Positions 53,812-63,342 of a stretch of DNA of 64,000 bases are shown here, in pieces. The stretch is from positions 1 through 64,000 of the forward strand of contig JBOHDX010000026.1 in NCBI GenBank assembly GCA_050700835.1, in the 5' to 3' direction. Both the position numbers and the translations under genes were made by a program. Origin of the DNA: JBOHDX01 sp050700835 (lineage in GTDB: Bacteria; Actinomycetota; Actinomycetes; Propionibacteriales; Nocardioidaceae). Position 1 is the stretch's first letter, and the number at the start of each line of letters is the position of its first letter. Under the pieces are notes generated by a model, which worked only from the letters and a program-made list of their open reading frames with translations, did no database searches and was not told where the DNA came from.

Positions 53812-54473
53812 GCGCCGGCCACGAACTTCTTCGCCAACCGAGTCGGCAGCAGATCACGGGCCGGCTCGTTATAGGTCACCGAGACCAGCCGGTCGCCGGC
53901 GTACGTCAACGACGTGACGCTGGCCAGCGAGCACTGTCGACGGCGCGGGTCGTGCAGGAACCGTCGCCCCTCCAGACTGAGGCGGGTCACCCAGACCGGC
54001 AGCTGATGGGAGACGATCATCGCCTCGTGGCCCGCGGCCGCGTCGCGGGCGTCGGCGACCGCAGCCAGCATCCGCGCCACGATCGCGGTGTAGGGCTCGC
54101 CCCACGATGGCTTCAGTGGGTTGCGCAACAGCCACCACGTCCGCGGGTGCCGCAGCGCACCGTCTCCGACGCCGAACACCTTGCCCTCGAACAGGTTGCT
54201 CGCCTCGATCACCCGCTCGTCGGGGTGGATCTGGAGGCCGAACGCGTCCGCGATGGGCAGGGCGCTCTGCTGAGCACGCTCCAGCGGTGACGACACGAGG
54301 TGGGTCAGGTCGTGTCCGTCCAGCCACGTCGCCACGCGCCGCGCCATCTCGTGGCCGAGCTCGGACAGGTCGAAGCCGGCCAGCCGGCCGTACAAGACGC
54401 CGGTCGGGTTGTGCACCTCACCGTGACGCATCAGGTGCACGACGGTCCGGGTGGAGCTGTCTGGTGGTGTCAC
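53808..54473 (-). CDS. Histidine phosphatase (phosphoglycerate mutase-like)
   Basis: 221 aa. The catalytic LMRHGEVHNP (R16, H17) and the second histidine region MIVSHQLPVWV are intact. The substrate is unknown; proximity to hemL and cytochrome genes is typical of actinobacterial arrangements. It is 8 bases downstream of hemL. Confidence 0.88.
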   Translation of the reverse strand: MTPPDSSTRTVVHLMRHGEVHNPTGVLYGRLAGFDLSELGHEMARRVATWLDGHDLTHLVSSPLERAQQSALPIADAFGLQIHPDERVIEASNLFEGKVFGVGDGALRHPRTWWLLRNPLKPSWGEPYTAIVARMLAAVADARDAAAGHEAMIVSHQLPVWVTRLSLEGRRFLHDPRRRQCSLASVTSLTYAGDRLVSVTYNEPARDLLPTRLAKKFVAGA

Positions 54474-54481
54474 GAGCTGCC

Positions 54482-55825
54482 TCAGGTTTGGCTGTTGGTG
54501 TCGACATCGGTGGCCATCGCGGCGGCGCGCGCGGCCCCCGGGAGGGCGGACGCGATGCGGTCGATCGCGGCGTCATCGTGTGCGGCGGACACGAACCATG
54601 ACTCGAACGCGCTCGGCGGCAGGTAGACACCCCCGTCGAGCATCGCGTGGAAGAAGGCGCGGAACCGGTGCTGCTGCTGGCGCTGCGCGCCGTCGAAGTC
54701 GATCACGGACTTGACCGACGGGTCGTCGACGAAGAACAGGCTGAACAGGTTGCCGGCCGCCTGGGCCACGTGCGGAACGCTCGCCTGCTCCAGGGCGGCG
54801 GACGCCAACCGGAGCACTGTGTCCGCGACGTGGTCGACCCGCGCGTACACGTCGTCGGTCGCCAGCCGCAGCGTGGTCAGTCCCGCCGTGGTCGCGACGG
54901 GGTTCCCCGACAATGTGCCGGCCTGATAGACGGGGCCTTCGGGCGCCAGGTGCTGCATCACGTCGGCGCGGCCCCCGAACGCGGCGGCGGGGAACCCACC
55001 GCCCACGACCTTGCCGAACGTCATCAGGTCGGGCGACCAACCCTCCCGCGCACCGTCGAGACCCCAGTGACCGGACCGGCTCACGCGGAAGCCGGTCATC
55101 ACCTCGTCGCTGATGAACAGTGCGCCATGGTCGCGGCACAGCCGAGACAGTGCCTCGTTGAAGCCGGGCAGCGGGGCGACCGTGCCCATGTTGCCGGCCG
55201 CCGCCTCGGTGATCAGGGCGGCGACCCGGTCCCCGTGCTCGGCGAAAGCCGCCTCGGCCGCGTCCACGTCGTTGTAGGGGAGCACGAGCGTCGCCTGGGT
55301 CGACGCCGCAGGTACGCCGGGGGTGCCCGGCAGGCCGAAGGTGGCAACGCCGGAACCGGCCGAGACAAGGAGCGAGTCGACGTGTCCGTGGTAGCAGCCG
55401 GCGAACTTCACGATCACGTCGCGGCCGGTGTAGCCGCGGGCTAGCCGGATCGCCGACATCGTGGCCTCGGTTCCCGACGACACCAGGCGCACCGAGTCGA
55501 CCGGGGTACGCGCGACGATCTCCTCCGCCAGCGCGACCTCGGGTTCGGCGGGCGTACCGAACGAGGTCCCTCGGGAGACGGCGCGCTGGACCGCCTCGAT
55601 CACCTCGGGGTGGGCGTGCCCGAGCAGCAGCGGGCCCCACGAGCAGACGAGGTCGACGTACTCGTTGCCATCGGCGTCGCGAAGGTACGGCCCGTGCCCC
55701 GACACCATGAACCGCGGCGTGCCCCCCACCGCGCGGAAGGCGCGCACCGGTGAGTTGACCCCGCCGGGCGTCACGGCCTGGGCGCGGGCGAACAGCGCCG
55801 AGCTGGCCGAGTCGGGGGACGTCAC
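54482..55825 (-). CDS. hemL: Glutamate-1-semialdehyde 2,1-aminomutase
   Basis: 447 aa, class III aminotransferase. K272 in LMTFGKVVGGGFP binds PLP; SSGTEATMSAIRLARG, CYHGHVDSLLV and ISDEVMTGFR are family blocks. It makes 5-aminolevulinate in the C5 pathway. GTG 55825 is used; a GACAAT box lies six bases before it, so the mRNA may be leaderless. It heads the operon with the phosphatase and cytochrome c genes. Confidence 0.94.
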   Translation of the reverse strand: MTSPDSASSALFARAQAVTPGGVNSPVRAFRAVGGTPRFMVSGHGPYLRDADGNEYVDLVCSWGPLLLGHAHPEVIEAVQRAVSRGTSFGTPAEPEVALAEEIVARTPVDSVRLVSSGTEATMSAIRLARGYTGRDVIVKFAGCYHGHVDSLLVSAGSGVATFGLPGTPGVPAASTQATLVLPYNDVDAAEAAFAEHGDRVAALITEAAAGNMGTVAPLPGFNEALSRLCRDHGALFISDEVMTGFRVSRSGHWGLDGAREGWSPDLMTFGKVVGGGFPAAAFGGRADVMQHLAPEGPVYQAGTLSGNPVATTAGLTTLRLATDDVYARVDHVADTVLRLASAALEQASVPHVAQAAGNLFSLFFVDDPSVKSVIDFDGAQRQQQHRFRAFFHAMLDGGVYLPPSAFESWFVSAAHDDAAIDRIASALPGAARAAAMATDVDTNSQT

Positions 55826-56028
55826 TGCTTCATTGTCACCGACGGCTGCAAGCGGCCCCGATGCGGGGGGATTTCTGGTGTTCTGCGCGGCTGTGAGGCT
55901 TGTGTCACGATGACTGGAAGCGTGCTCCGGCGACGCCGTAACCTGCGGTTTTGCGGATCGTTGAGCAGGTTGACGACGTTGCGCGTGGGCGTGCTGGCGG
56001 GAGTACGCAGCAAGAACCCGGAGGGAAC

Positions 56029-57393
56029 ATGGCTCGGACCAAGGTCGCAGGGCGGCGACGCAAGGCCCCCAAAGTGACCCGATGGCAGAAGCTCTCCGTC
56101 GTCGCGCCGCTGGCGCTGATGACGGGTATCTGGACTGCGTTCCTGACCACGAACGGCCTGGCCACGGCCTCCCACGACACCCACGCGGCGGACCCGGCCA
56201 TCCCCAAGGTTCCGATGACGGCGTTCAAGATGCCCGCCAGCGTGCAGATGGGCGACCACGTCCCGGTGGGCATCGACCCGCACGCCGGTCCGGCCGGCGC
56301 GATCTCCACCCTGTCCAGCAACGGGATCCCCAGCGCCGCCTTGCTGGCGTACCAGCGGGCGTCGACCGTGATGCAGCAGGCCGACCCGACCTGCCACCTG
56401 CCCTGGACCCTGATCGGCGCCATCGGCCGGGTCGAGTCCGACCACGGGCGAGCCGACGGAAACGTGCTCGGCGCCAACGGGATCTCTCGACCCGGCATCT
56501 ATGGCCCGCTGCTGAACGGCCGCAACGGCACCGCCCGGATCGCCGACACCGACCACGGACTGCTCGACCACAGTGCGGTCTGGGACCGCGCGGTCGGTCC
56601 GATGCAGTTCATCCCGCAGACCTGGGCCGTGGTCGGCGTGGACGGCGACGGCGACGGTCAGAAGAACCCGCAAGACATCAACGACGCCGCGCTCGCGGCC
56701 GCGGTGTACCTCTGCGCTGGTCCGGGCAATCTGTCCACGCCGGCAGGAGCCCGGGCCGCGGTACTGCGCTACAACCACTCCGCGTCATACGCCGACCTCG
56801 TGCTGTCGATCGCCCACCACTACTACATGGGCGACTACTCGATGGTGCCGAACGGCCAGCCCTCGCCACTGGTCATCACCGACCGCAACCACGACTACGC
56901 AGGGCCCGGTGGCGTCACGCATCTCCCGCACGGCATCCGTCCCCACCGCCGACCGCACCACGGCGGCACCACCGCACCTGGCGGCGGGACACACAAGCCG
57001 GGTGGCGGCGGGACACACAAGCCGGGTGGCGGCGGCACCCACAAGCCCGGCGGCGGACACAAGCCGGGCGGCGGGGGCGGACACAACCCCGGCGGTCCGA
57101 CCAGCGGTCCGACCACTGGCCCCACCACGATTCCGACCTCGCCGCCCACCACCATCCCTGGGCTGACTCCCCTGCAGAAGGCCACCGCCTACTGCACGGC
57201 CAAGCTGCAGGCCGGGGGCGCCGATCCCACTCAGATCGCCAACCACCTCAGTGACTGCACGGATGCCTACGTGAATGCGTTGCCGCAGGGCCTCGCAGCC
57301 GCGAAGTCGGCCGCCGACAGCCAGGTGCAGCTCATCTTGCAGTTGCTCGGCCTCCTTGGAGGACTGGGCGGCGGCGGTCCACTAGGCCTCTGA
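56029..57393 (+). CDS. Secreted lytic transglycosylase with Gly/His/Lys repeat region
   Basis: 454 aa. A basic start and membrane helix (22-45) act as signal anchor. The transglycosylase domain has the catalytic glutamate E136 (AIGRVESDHG), GPMQFIPQTW and LRYNHSASYADLVLS. Residues about 318-357 are repeats of GGGGTHKP and related units (DNA about 56980-57099), then a Thr/Pro linker, and a C-terminal helix region ending GLGGGGPLGL. It cleaves peptidoglycan. ATG 56029 follows GGAGGG. Confidence 0.88.
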   Translation: MARTKVAGRRRKAPKVTRWQKLSVVAPLALMTGIWTAFLTTNGLATASHDTHAADPAIPKVPMTAFKMPASVQMGDHVPVGIDPHAGPAGAISTLSSNGIPSAALLAYQRASTVMQQADPTCHLPWTLIGAIGRVESDHGRADGNVLGANGISRPGIYGPLLNGRNGTARIADTDHGLLDHSAVWDRAVGPMQFIPQTWAVVGVDGDGDGQKNPQDINDAALAAAVYLCAGPGNLSTPAGARAAVLRYNHSASYADLVLSIAHHYYMGDYSMVPNGQPSPLVITDRNHDYAGPGGVTHLPHGIRPHRRPHHGGTTAPGGGTHKPGGGGTHKPGGGGTHKPGGGHKPGGGGGHNPGGPTSGPTTGPTTIPTSPPTTIPGLTPLQKATAYCTAKLQAGGADPTQIANHLSDCTDAYVNALPQGLAAAKSAADSQVQLILQLLGLLGGLGGGGPLGL

Positions 57394-57439
57394 CCGAGTC
57401 TTCTGATTGAGCCTTCGCCGAGGTCCATCAGAGACGGCC

Positions 57440-57571
57440 TGGCAAGAACCCGCGGACGAGGGGGCCAAAACCCGCGGACCGGCGGGCCAGAACCCGCGGA
57501 CGGGCGGGCCACAACCCGCGGACGGGCGGGCCAAAACCCGCGGACCGGCGGGCCAGAATCCGCAGACGGTG
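57440..57571. repeat. 22-bp tandem repeat, about six units
   Basis: Near-perfect 22-bp units begin at 57462, 57484, 57506, 57528 and 57550, with a diverged unit before them. Each has GGGCCA at the start and a CCCGCGGAC core. This is the same family as 19314-19400. It fills the gap between the transglycosylase and the next gene. Confidence 0.88.
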
Positions 57572-57627
57572 GGGGGTGGGGTGGCTCCCGGTCGGTGGGG
57601 TGATCCGGCACCCGGCAGGATGGACCC

Positions 57628-58827
57628 ATGCGATTCGACGTGGACAGGGTCCGGTCGTTCTTCCCGGCTCTCGACGAGGGCGTCGCACACTTCGACGGCC
57701 CGGGGGGCTCCCAGGCACCGGCGAGCGTCGGCCGCGCGATCGCCGACGCCCTCTGCTCGCCGATCGCCAACCGGGACCGAGTCACGGCGGCCGAGCGGCG
57801 CGCGGACGACATCGTGACGGAGTCGCGACGAGCGGTTGCGGACCTGCTGGGTTGTCGGCCCGAAGGCGTCGTCTTCGGGCGGTCGATGACCCAGCTGACG
57901 TACGACGTGTCGAGGGCGCTCGCCAAGCAGTGGCGTGCAGGAGACGAGCTTGTCGTCACTCGCCTGGATCACGACGCCAACATCCGTCCCTGGGTGCAGG
58001 CAGCGGCCGCCGTTGGTGCGACGGTGCGCTGGGTCGAGTTTGACAAGGACAGTGCCGAGCTGGCGACGGACGACGTCAGGAGTGCCCTGACCGACCGCAC
58101 TCGTCTGGTCGCGGTCACCGGTGCTTCGAACCTGCTCGGGACCAGACCGGACGTCGCCGCCATCACCGCGGCGGCACATGAGGCTGGCGCGCTCACCTAC
58201 GTGGACGGAGTGCACGTGACCCCGCATGCGCCCGTGGATGTGACGGCTCTCGGCGCCGACTTCTACGCCTGCTCGCCGTACAAGTTCTTCGGCCCGCACA
58301 TCGGCCTCGTCGTGGCCGAGCCCTCGCTGTGGGGCACCGTTCGGCCCGACAAGCTGCTGCCGGCCGACGATGCGGTGCCCGAGCGGTTCGAGCTGGGCAC
58401 GCTGCCGTACGAGATCCTCGCCGGAGTGACGGCGACCGTCGACTTCATCGCTGGTCTCGTGCCCACCGACGGCGACCGACGGGCGCGGGTGCTGTCGTCG
58501 ATGACCGCCGTCGAGCAGCACGAGGATCGGTTGTGCGCGCGGCTCCTCAACGGCCTGCGCGACATCCGCGGGGTCGAGCTGCACGGCTACCCGAGGCACC
58601 ACACTCCTACCGTGCTGTTCTCGGTCCGCGACCGGCCGCCGCGGGCGATCCATCAGGCGCTGGCGGAGCGCGGGGTCAACGCGCCTGCGGGCAGCTTCTA
58701 CGCGATCGAGGCCGCCCGCTGGACGGGCCTCGGAGACGCCGGCGCGGTGCGAGCCGGTCTTGCGCCCTACACGAACGACCCCGACGTGGACCGGCTGCTC
58801 GCCGGCGTCGCGGAGGTCGCGGGGTGA
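57628..58827 (+). CDS. Cysteine desulfurase-like class V aminotransferase
   Basis: 399 aa. K219 (YACSPYKFFGPHIG) binds PLP and YVDGVHVTPHAPVDV holds the PLP-contacting aspartate. No conserved cysteine loop for persulfide formation is obvious, so this is the cysteine-desulfurase-like subfamily of uncertain reaction. AGGATGG precedes ATG 57628. Its stop overlaps the SDR start. Confidence 0.85.
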   Translation: MRFDVDRVRSFFPALDEGVAHFDGPGGSQAPASVGRAIADALCSPIANRDRVTAAERRADDIVTESRRAVADLLGCRPEGVVFGRSMTQLTYDVSRALAKQWRAGDELVVTRLDHDANIRPWVQAAAAVGATVRWVEFDKDSAELATDDVRSALTDRTRLVAVTGASNLLGTRPDVAAITAAAHEAGALTYVDGVHVTPHAPVDVTALGADFYACSPYKFFGPHIGLVVAEPSLWGTVRPDKLLPADDAVPERFELGTLPYEILAGVTATVDFIAGLVPTDGDRRARVLSSMTAVEQHEDRLCARLLNGLRDIRGVELHGYPRHHTPTVLFSVRDRPPRAIHQALAERGVNAPAGSFYAIEAARWTGLGDAGAVRAGLAPYTNDPDVDRLLAGVAEVAG

Positions 58828-59573
58828 GCCGGGCGGTGCTCGTCACCGGAGCCTCGCGCGGCATCGGCCGCGCCATCGCCGCGGCGTTCGCGAAGCAGGG
58901 CGACCGGGTCGCGGTCCACTACGGCTCGTCCGCCCAAGAGGCGGACCGCGTGGTCAACGCACTCCCCGGTGACGGACACGTCAGCGTGCAGGCCGAGATG
59001 TCCGACCCGGACCAGGTACGCCGGGCAGTCGATGCCGCGGCAGAGGGCCTCGGCGGGTTGGACGTCCTCGTCAACAACGCCGGGATATTCACCGCGCATC
59101 CGCCGGTGACGACGTCGTACTCGGAGTGGCAGAAGGCCTGGGCGCAGACCCTTGGCGTCAACCTGCTGGGCGCCGCCAACGCCATGCACTGCGCCACCCG
59201 TCACCTGATCGGCTCGGGCGGTGGCGCGATCGTCAACGTCTCCAGTCGTGGGGCGTTCCGCGGCGAGCCGGACAGCCCGGCCTACGGCGCGTCGAAGGCG
59301 GCCCTGAACGCGCTTGGGCAGTCGATGGCCATCGCGCTGGCGCCGCATGGGATCACCGTCGCGATGGTGGCACCGGGTTTCGTCCAGACCGACATGGCCC
59401 GCTCCACTCTCACCGGACCTCATGGCGACGCGGTGCGCGCCCAGTCCCCGTTCGGCCGAGTGGCGACCCCGGAGGAGGTAGCGTCGGCGGTCGTCTGGCT
59501 GGCCTCGCCCGGTGCCCGTTTCGCCAGCGGCACGATCATCGACGTGAATGGCGCGTCGTACCTCCGCAGCTGA
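58824..59573 (+). CDS. Short-chain dehydrogenase/reductase
   Basis: 249 aa. TGASRGIG (8-15), NNAG (84-87), S140/S141, Y154 and K158 (YGASKAAL) form a complete classical SDR active site. The glycine motif suggests NADP(H) or NAD(H) use with an unknown alcohol or ketone. GTG 58824 overlaps the upstream stop (GTGA), so it is co-transcribed with the aminotransferase-like gene. Confidence 0.9.
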   Translation: MSRAVLVTGASRGIGRAIAAAFAKQGDRVAVHYGSSAQEADRVVNALPGDGHVSVQAEMSDPDQVRRAVDAAAEGLGGLDVLVNNAGIFTAHPPVTTSYSEWQKAWAQTLGVNLLGAANAMHCATRHLIGSGGGAIVNVSSRGAFRGEPDSPAYGASKAALNALGQSMAIALAPHGITVAMVAPGFVQTDMARSTLTGPHGDAVRAQSPFGRVATPEEVASAVVWLASPGARFASGTIIDVNGASYLRS

Positions 59574-59602
59574 CCAGCATCCGCAGCCGGCGACAGGGCC
59601 AG

Positions 59603-59619
59603 CTAGCACGTGGCTAGCG
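59603..59619. terminator. Hairpin after the SDR
   Basis: GCTAGC, a 5-base loop and GCTAGC lie 30 bases after the SDR stop. There is no T tract. Possible transcription end. Confidence 0.3.
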
Positions 59620-60095
59620 CACACACTTACGAGATGCCCTTCGTGACGGTGAGGAACGGACCTTCGAACAGCCCGATTCTCCCGCCACGCAAGGGCATCC
59701 TCGCTCTACGCCACGCTCACCATCCCAAGCTCATCGGGTATCAGGGCTGAATCAACCAGACTCACCGGAGGCCCTCATACAGACCGCGTGACCGAGACGT
59801 GTCTCAGACTGCTTGACAACTTCTGATCACGGACGTACTACTGCATCGATGCTGGGCTGCGTGGCCCAGTTGAACGCCAACTACCCCCGAGAATATCCAA
59901 GCGGGTATTGGCTTTGTGTGGCAAACACCAACTACTGGTACTGGCCCGGAGCTGCCTGTGCCCATGTGCACTCCTAGTAGCCAGTCAGACAATCATTTGC
60001 GGAACCGTAGATGGCGGCTTCGGCATTGCAGGCTACCTGTTTACCGCCTGGAGTCAGCGTCCTTGGGGCAGCCGTCGGTGTACGTTAGTGGCGGG
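59620..60095. other. Lower-GC non-coding scar
   Basis: No supportable gene. Base content drops to about half GC (59881-59940: 30 of 60). A 9-bp inverted repeat GATGCCCTT (59633-59641) and AAGGGCATC (59691-59699) is present. Together with the IS1380-type fragment downstream it looks like the remains of inserted DNA. Confidence 0.5.
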
Positions 60096-60479
60096 ATGTC
60101 CGGGGACGACTTTAATGCCACGCAGGCATCGCTGGATTATCATGAGGGTTCGCGAGTGTTGATTGTGATGAGCACGCCCCAGTCCAGCGTTTGGCACGAG
60201 GGCCACGCACTCCACTACCTTCTCCAGCTCCCATCTGCCCCGAACGAACAGATGGCGCACTGCGTGTCTGCTTCGCTGGATACCGTGGGGGAATGGCCGC
60301 TGATGGACATTTATATTGGCGGCGCGCTAATTCGGGCTAGTGTGTTCCAGTCGGAATCACGGTGGCTAGCTACCTCGAAGGTTCCGGGCCAAGGCACGCG
60401 ACTGCAGATCTTTGCGGTCGATATCGCACCGGAAGATGCTTGCCACTTTCATCGGACGCTCGCGGTTGAGCTTAGCTGA
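60096..60479 (+). CDS. Unrecognised 127-aa protein
   Basis: Starts MSGDDFNATQASLDYHEGSR and contains MDIYIGGALIRASVFQSESR; no family recognised. The composition is ordinary for a soluble mixed alpha/beta protein and codon use is lower in GC than its neighbours. GTG 60078 is an alternative start. TACGTT at 60081-60086 would place a transcript start near ATG 60096. Adjacent IS remains suggest horizontal origin. It may be real but is unproven. Confidence 0.5.
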   Translation: MSGDDFNATQASLDYHEGSRVLIVMSTPQSSVWHEGHALHYLLQLPSAPNEQMAHCVSASLDTVGEWPLMDIYIGGALIRASVFQSESRWLATSKVPGQGTRLQIFAVDIAPEDACHFHRTLAVELS

Positions 60480-60800
60480 CCAGCTCACACCCGGAGTTGA
60501 GTCCAGGGAACTGGCCGAGTGCACCGGCCTGGTCGACGCGGTGACCCCGGCGTTGGCTGACAGCTACCGCGGTCCCTGGGTCCATGCCCCGGGGCGGGTG
60601 TTCACCGATCTCGCGGTTGCGGTCGCCGACGGCGCGGACGCCACCACCGGTATCGCCGTGCTTGGGGATCGTAAGGACCTCCACGGCCCGGTCGCCTCGA
60701 TGCCCACCACATGGCGGGTTCTGGACGAGGCCGACGCCGTACACCTCCCCGCGCTGCGGACAGCGCACGCCCTGGCACGGGAACGGGCGTGGGCCTGGTG
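60480..60800 (+). pseudogene. IS1380-family transposase fragment
   Basis: In one frame the sequence reads ECTGLVDAVTPALADSYRG, DLAVAVADGADATTGIAVLG and GPVASMPTTWRVLDEADAVH, ending AHALARERAWAWWG. This is the N-terminal portion of IS1380-type transposases. The catalytic part is missing: after about 60800 the frame turns to unrelated sequence and stops at 60873. No terminal inverted repeats recognised. Confidence 0.65.
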
Positions 60801-60942
60801 GGGTGTGCACCCATCGCCGTTCGGTCCCGGACGCCGACTGTTCCACGTAACCGGCTCGCGCCGGAGTCGTTGACCAGATTCGGGAGTCGTTTCCCCACAA
60901 ACTGGAGCCGGCCACACGGTCGATGACCGCACTGGAGCGTCG

Positions 60943-63207
60943 ATGAACCGACGGACAGTCCTCGCATCCCTCGCGGCAGCGGCTTTGGCCGCTGCGATCG
61001 GCGGGTCGGGTTCTGCGCTTGGCGCAGCCGATCGAGCGTATCCCGGACCAGGGCAGCACCCAGGTGCGTCACCACTCGGGTTCGGCCTACACTCCGTGGT
61101 CGACAACTTCCGGCCCGGTTTCGAGCCGGACGTGGCGGTGGACCCGCGCACCGGGCAGACCTACAACAGCGAACCGTTCGGTTTCTCCACGACTCAGTCG
61201 TTCGTGTGGCGCTCGGACGATCAGCGCCGCAGCTTCCACTTGGCCGAGGGCAACGTGGCGGGCAAGACAAGCACCTGCGTGGGCGGCGGCGACTCTGAGC
61301 TGAAGGTCGACCCGGTCGACGGCGACCTGTACTTCGTGGACCTGCAAGGCCTGACGAACTTCACCGCCTCCAGGTCGACCGACCACGGCAAGACCTGGCA
61401 GACCAGCTGCACCTCCGTCAACGGCACGGGGGTGGACCGGCAGTGGCTGGGCATCGACACGAACGGCGGTAGCACAGCCGTGGGGGGCGGGGCGCACGAC
61501 GGCCGGCTGTACCTGGACTACGACAACGTCGAGCAGAACACCGACACCGGCAGCGGGGGGCAGAACACGCTGGGCAACCAGCTGGTGATGAACGAGTCGC
61601 TCGACGGCGTGCACTACGGCGCGAACTGCGCCACGCCGGGAGCACCCTGCCCGCTGCCCCCCGCGGTGATCAGCGCTGACGAGGGCATCCCCGGCAACAT
61701 CGTGGTGAACGATGTCGCGGGCAGCCGGTACCAGCACGCGGTGTACGCGATCCACACCGGGTCGCTGGGCAACTCGGTGATCGTGTCGGCCTGCCGGGGC
61801 GCCGAGGGCGACACCGACGCCGCACAGGTTGCTGCTGACTGCACCGATCCGACCAAGACCCGGCCCGACACCGGGCGGGTCAACGAGTTCTGGCACGACT
61901 CCTTCCCCCGCCCAGCCGGGAACTTCACGACGGGCAACCTGTTCGCCTCCCTGGCGATCGATCGGGCGGGCAACCTGTACGCGGTGTGGTCGCAGTACCC
62001 GACCGCGAGCGCCGGCAGCACCGCCCCCATCGGTCCCGGCGCGGTCTACCTCGCCGTGTCCACCGACGGTGCGCAGCACTGGAGCCGCCCCACGCGCGTG
62101 TCTCCAGCGGGACTGCCCAACAGTGTGATGCCGTGGGTGACCGCCGGTTCGGCGGGACGAGTCGCGATCGCGTTCGAAGGGGCGCCGCAGGCGACCAACG
62201 CCCACGGACAGTACGGCCCGGACACCTTGGACAACGGGACCTGGAACGTGTACCTGGCGCAGAGCACCAACGCCACCTCGACGCAGCCGTCCTTCCAGCT
62301 GGCCAAGGTCAGCGACCACCAGAACAAGTACGGCACCATCTCCACCCAGGGGTTGGGTGGCTCCCCCGACCGCAGCCTCGGCGACTTCCTTCAGGTCACG
62401 TCGGGAACGGCCGGTCAGGCCGTGGTGTCGTACGTCGATGACACCTCCGCCGATCGCAACGGCGACACCTGCGGCGGTTGCGGGCAGACCCCGCCGGAGG
62501 CTGCCGGTCCGACCATCATCGCGACCCAGGACTCCGGCCCGAGTCTGTATGCCTCGCACGGCACCCTGACTCCGCGGACGAGCGATGCAGCGACCGCCTC
62601 GGTCACGGACGCCACCGGCGATGGCTACTACGCCTCAGCCGGGCGTGCCACTGCGGGCAGCGCCAATCTCGATGTCACCGCGGTCCGGGTCCAGCAGGTC
62701 CATCAGCGGTTGAAGATCAGCATGAGCACCGCGGACGACAACCTCGCCCATGATCTCGCGGTCGACCCGACCCTCGGCGGCGACGTCGGAGAGTGGCTGG
62801 TGCGCTGGGCCGCCCCCGCCTACCACAAGCCCAACGGCAACGGCGGCTTCAACGGCGACGGCAACATCTTCTACGCCGGGATGGAATCCGTGCGAGGGGG
62901 CCCGCCGGCGTTCTACACCGGCAGCACCGGCTCCATCAACACCACGCACCCGAAGTACTTCACCTACCCGATGACCACCACGGTCCCCGGCAGCATTACC
63001 GGCAACTCCATCAACTGGTGGGTACCGCTCAGGGACATCGGCAGCCCAGCCGCCGGCGACGAGCTCTACAGCGTCACCGGATTCACGGACACCCAGGCGT
63101 ACTCGAACCTGAAGGGAACGCCAGTCGGTGGTCAGGGCCAGGTCGGTGACGAGAACATTCCCAACCTGATCGACGCCGCACCGCCACTCACGTTCACCGC
63201 GAACTGA
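60943..63207 (+). CDS. Secreted protein, sialidase/BNR-repeat-like beta-propeller
   Basis: 754 aa. The N-terminus MNRRTVLASLAAAALAAAIG with a paired arginine looks like a Tat or Sec signal. Repeated blades with S-x-D-x-G-x-x-W patterns (STDHGKTWQTS, VSTDGAQHWSRPTRVSPAGL, DDQRRSFHL) resemble Asp-box BNR repeats of sialidases and related propellers. No catalytic tyrosine or arginine triad could be assigned, so a hydrolase activity is not claimed. The C-terminal 200 residues form a second, beta-rich domain. The start ATG follows CTGGAGCG. Confidence 0.7.
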   Translation: MNRRTVLASLAAAALAAAIGGSGSALGAADRAYPGPGQHPGASPLGFGLHSVVDNFRPGFEPDVAVDPRTGQTYNSEPFGFSTTQSFVWRSDDQRRSFHLAEGNVAGKTSTCVGGGDSELKVDPVDGDLYFVDLQGLTNFTASRSTDHGKTWQTSCTSVNGTGVDRQWLGIDTNGGSTAVGGGAHDGRLYLDYDNVEQNTDTGSGGQNTLGNQLVMNESLDGVHYGANCATPGAPCPLPPAVISADEGIPGNIVVNDVAGSRYQHAVYAIHTGSLGNSVIVSACRGAEGDTDAAQVAADCTDPTKTRPDTGRVNEFWHDSFPRPAGNFTTGNLFASLAIDRAGNLYAVWSQYPTASAGSTAPIGPGAVYLAVSTDGAQHWSRPTRVSPAGLPNSVMPWVTAGSAGRVAIAFEGAPQATNAHGQYGPDTLDNGTWNVYLAQSTNATSTQPSFQLAKVSDHQNKYGTISTQGLGGSPDRSLGDFLQVTSGTAGQAVVSYVDDTSADRNGDTCGGCGQTPPEAAGPTIIATQDSGPSLYASHGTLTPRTSDAATASVTDATGDGYYASAGRATAGSANLDVTAVRVQQVHQRLKISMSTADDNLAHDLAVDPTLGGDVGEWLVRWAAPAYHKPNGNGGFNGDGNIFYAGMESVRGGPPAFYTGSTGSINTTHPKYFTYPMTTTVPGSITGNSINWWVPLRDIGSPAAGDELYSVTGFTDTQAYSNLKGTPVGGQGQVGDENIPNLIDAAPPLTFTAN

Positions 63208-63218
63208 CGCCAAGCACC

Positions 63219-63284
63219 ATCTGGGCACGATCTGGGCACGATCTGGGCACGACCTGGGCACGACCTGGGCACGACCTGGCCGTG
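63219..63284. repeat. 11-bp tandem repeat, six units
   Basis: ATCTGGGCACG three times, then ACCTGGGCACG twice, then a diverged ACCTGGCCGTG. It lies 12 bases after the secreted protein stop and before the convergent hemB. Confidence 0.9.
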
Positions 63285-63342
63285 CCAGCGGCAACGCCAC
63301 CGACGTCGATTGGCCCGCGGGTCGAGAAGCTTTGCAGTGCGG

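Noticed and set aside
56980..57099. CRISPR-like repeat array
   Set aside because: The repeats are in frame, encode GGGGTHKP units and have no spacers.
57440..57571. CRISPR array
   Set aside because: Head-to-tail 22-bp units without unique spacers and no cas genes in the window.
59804..59992. 62-codon open frame on the minus strand
   Set aside because: No ribosome-binding site, no conserved features, and it lies inside the low-GC scar.
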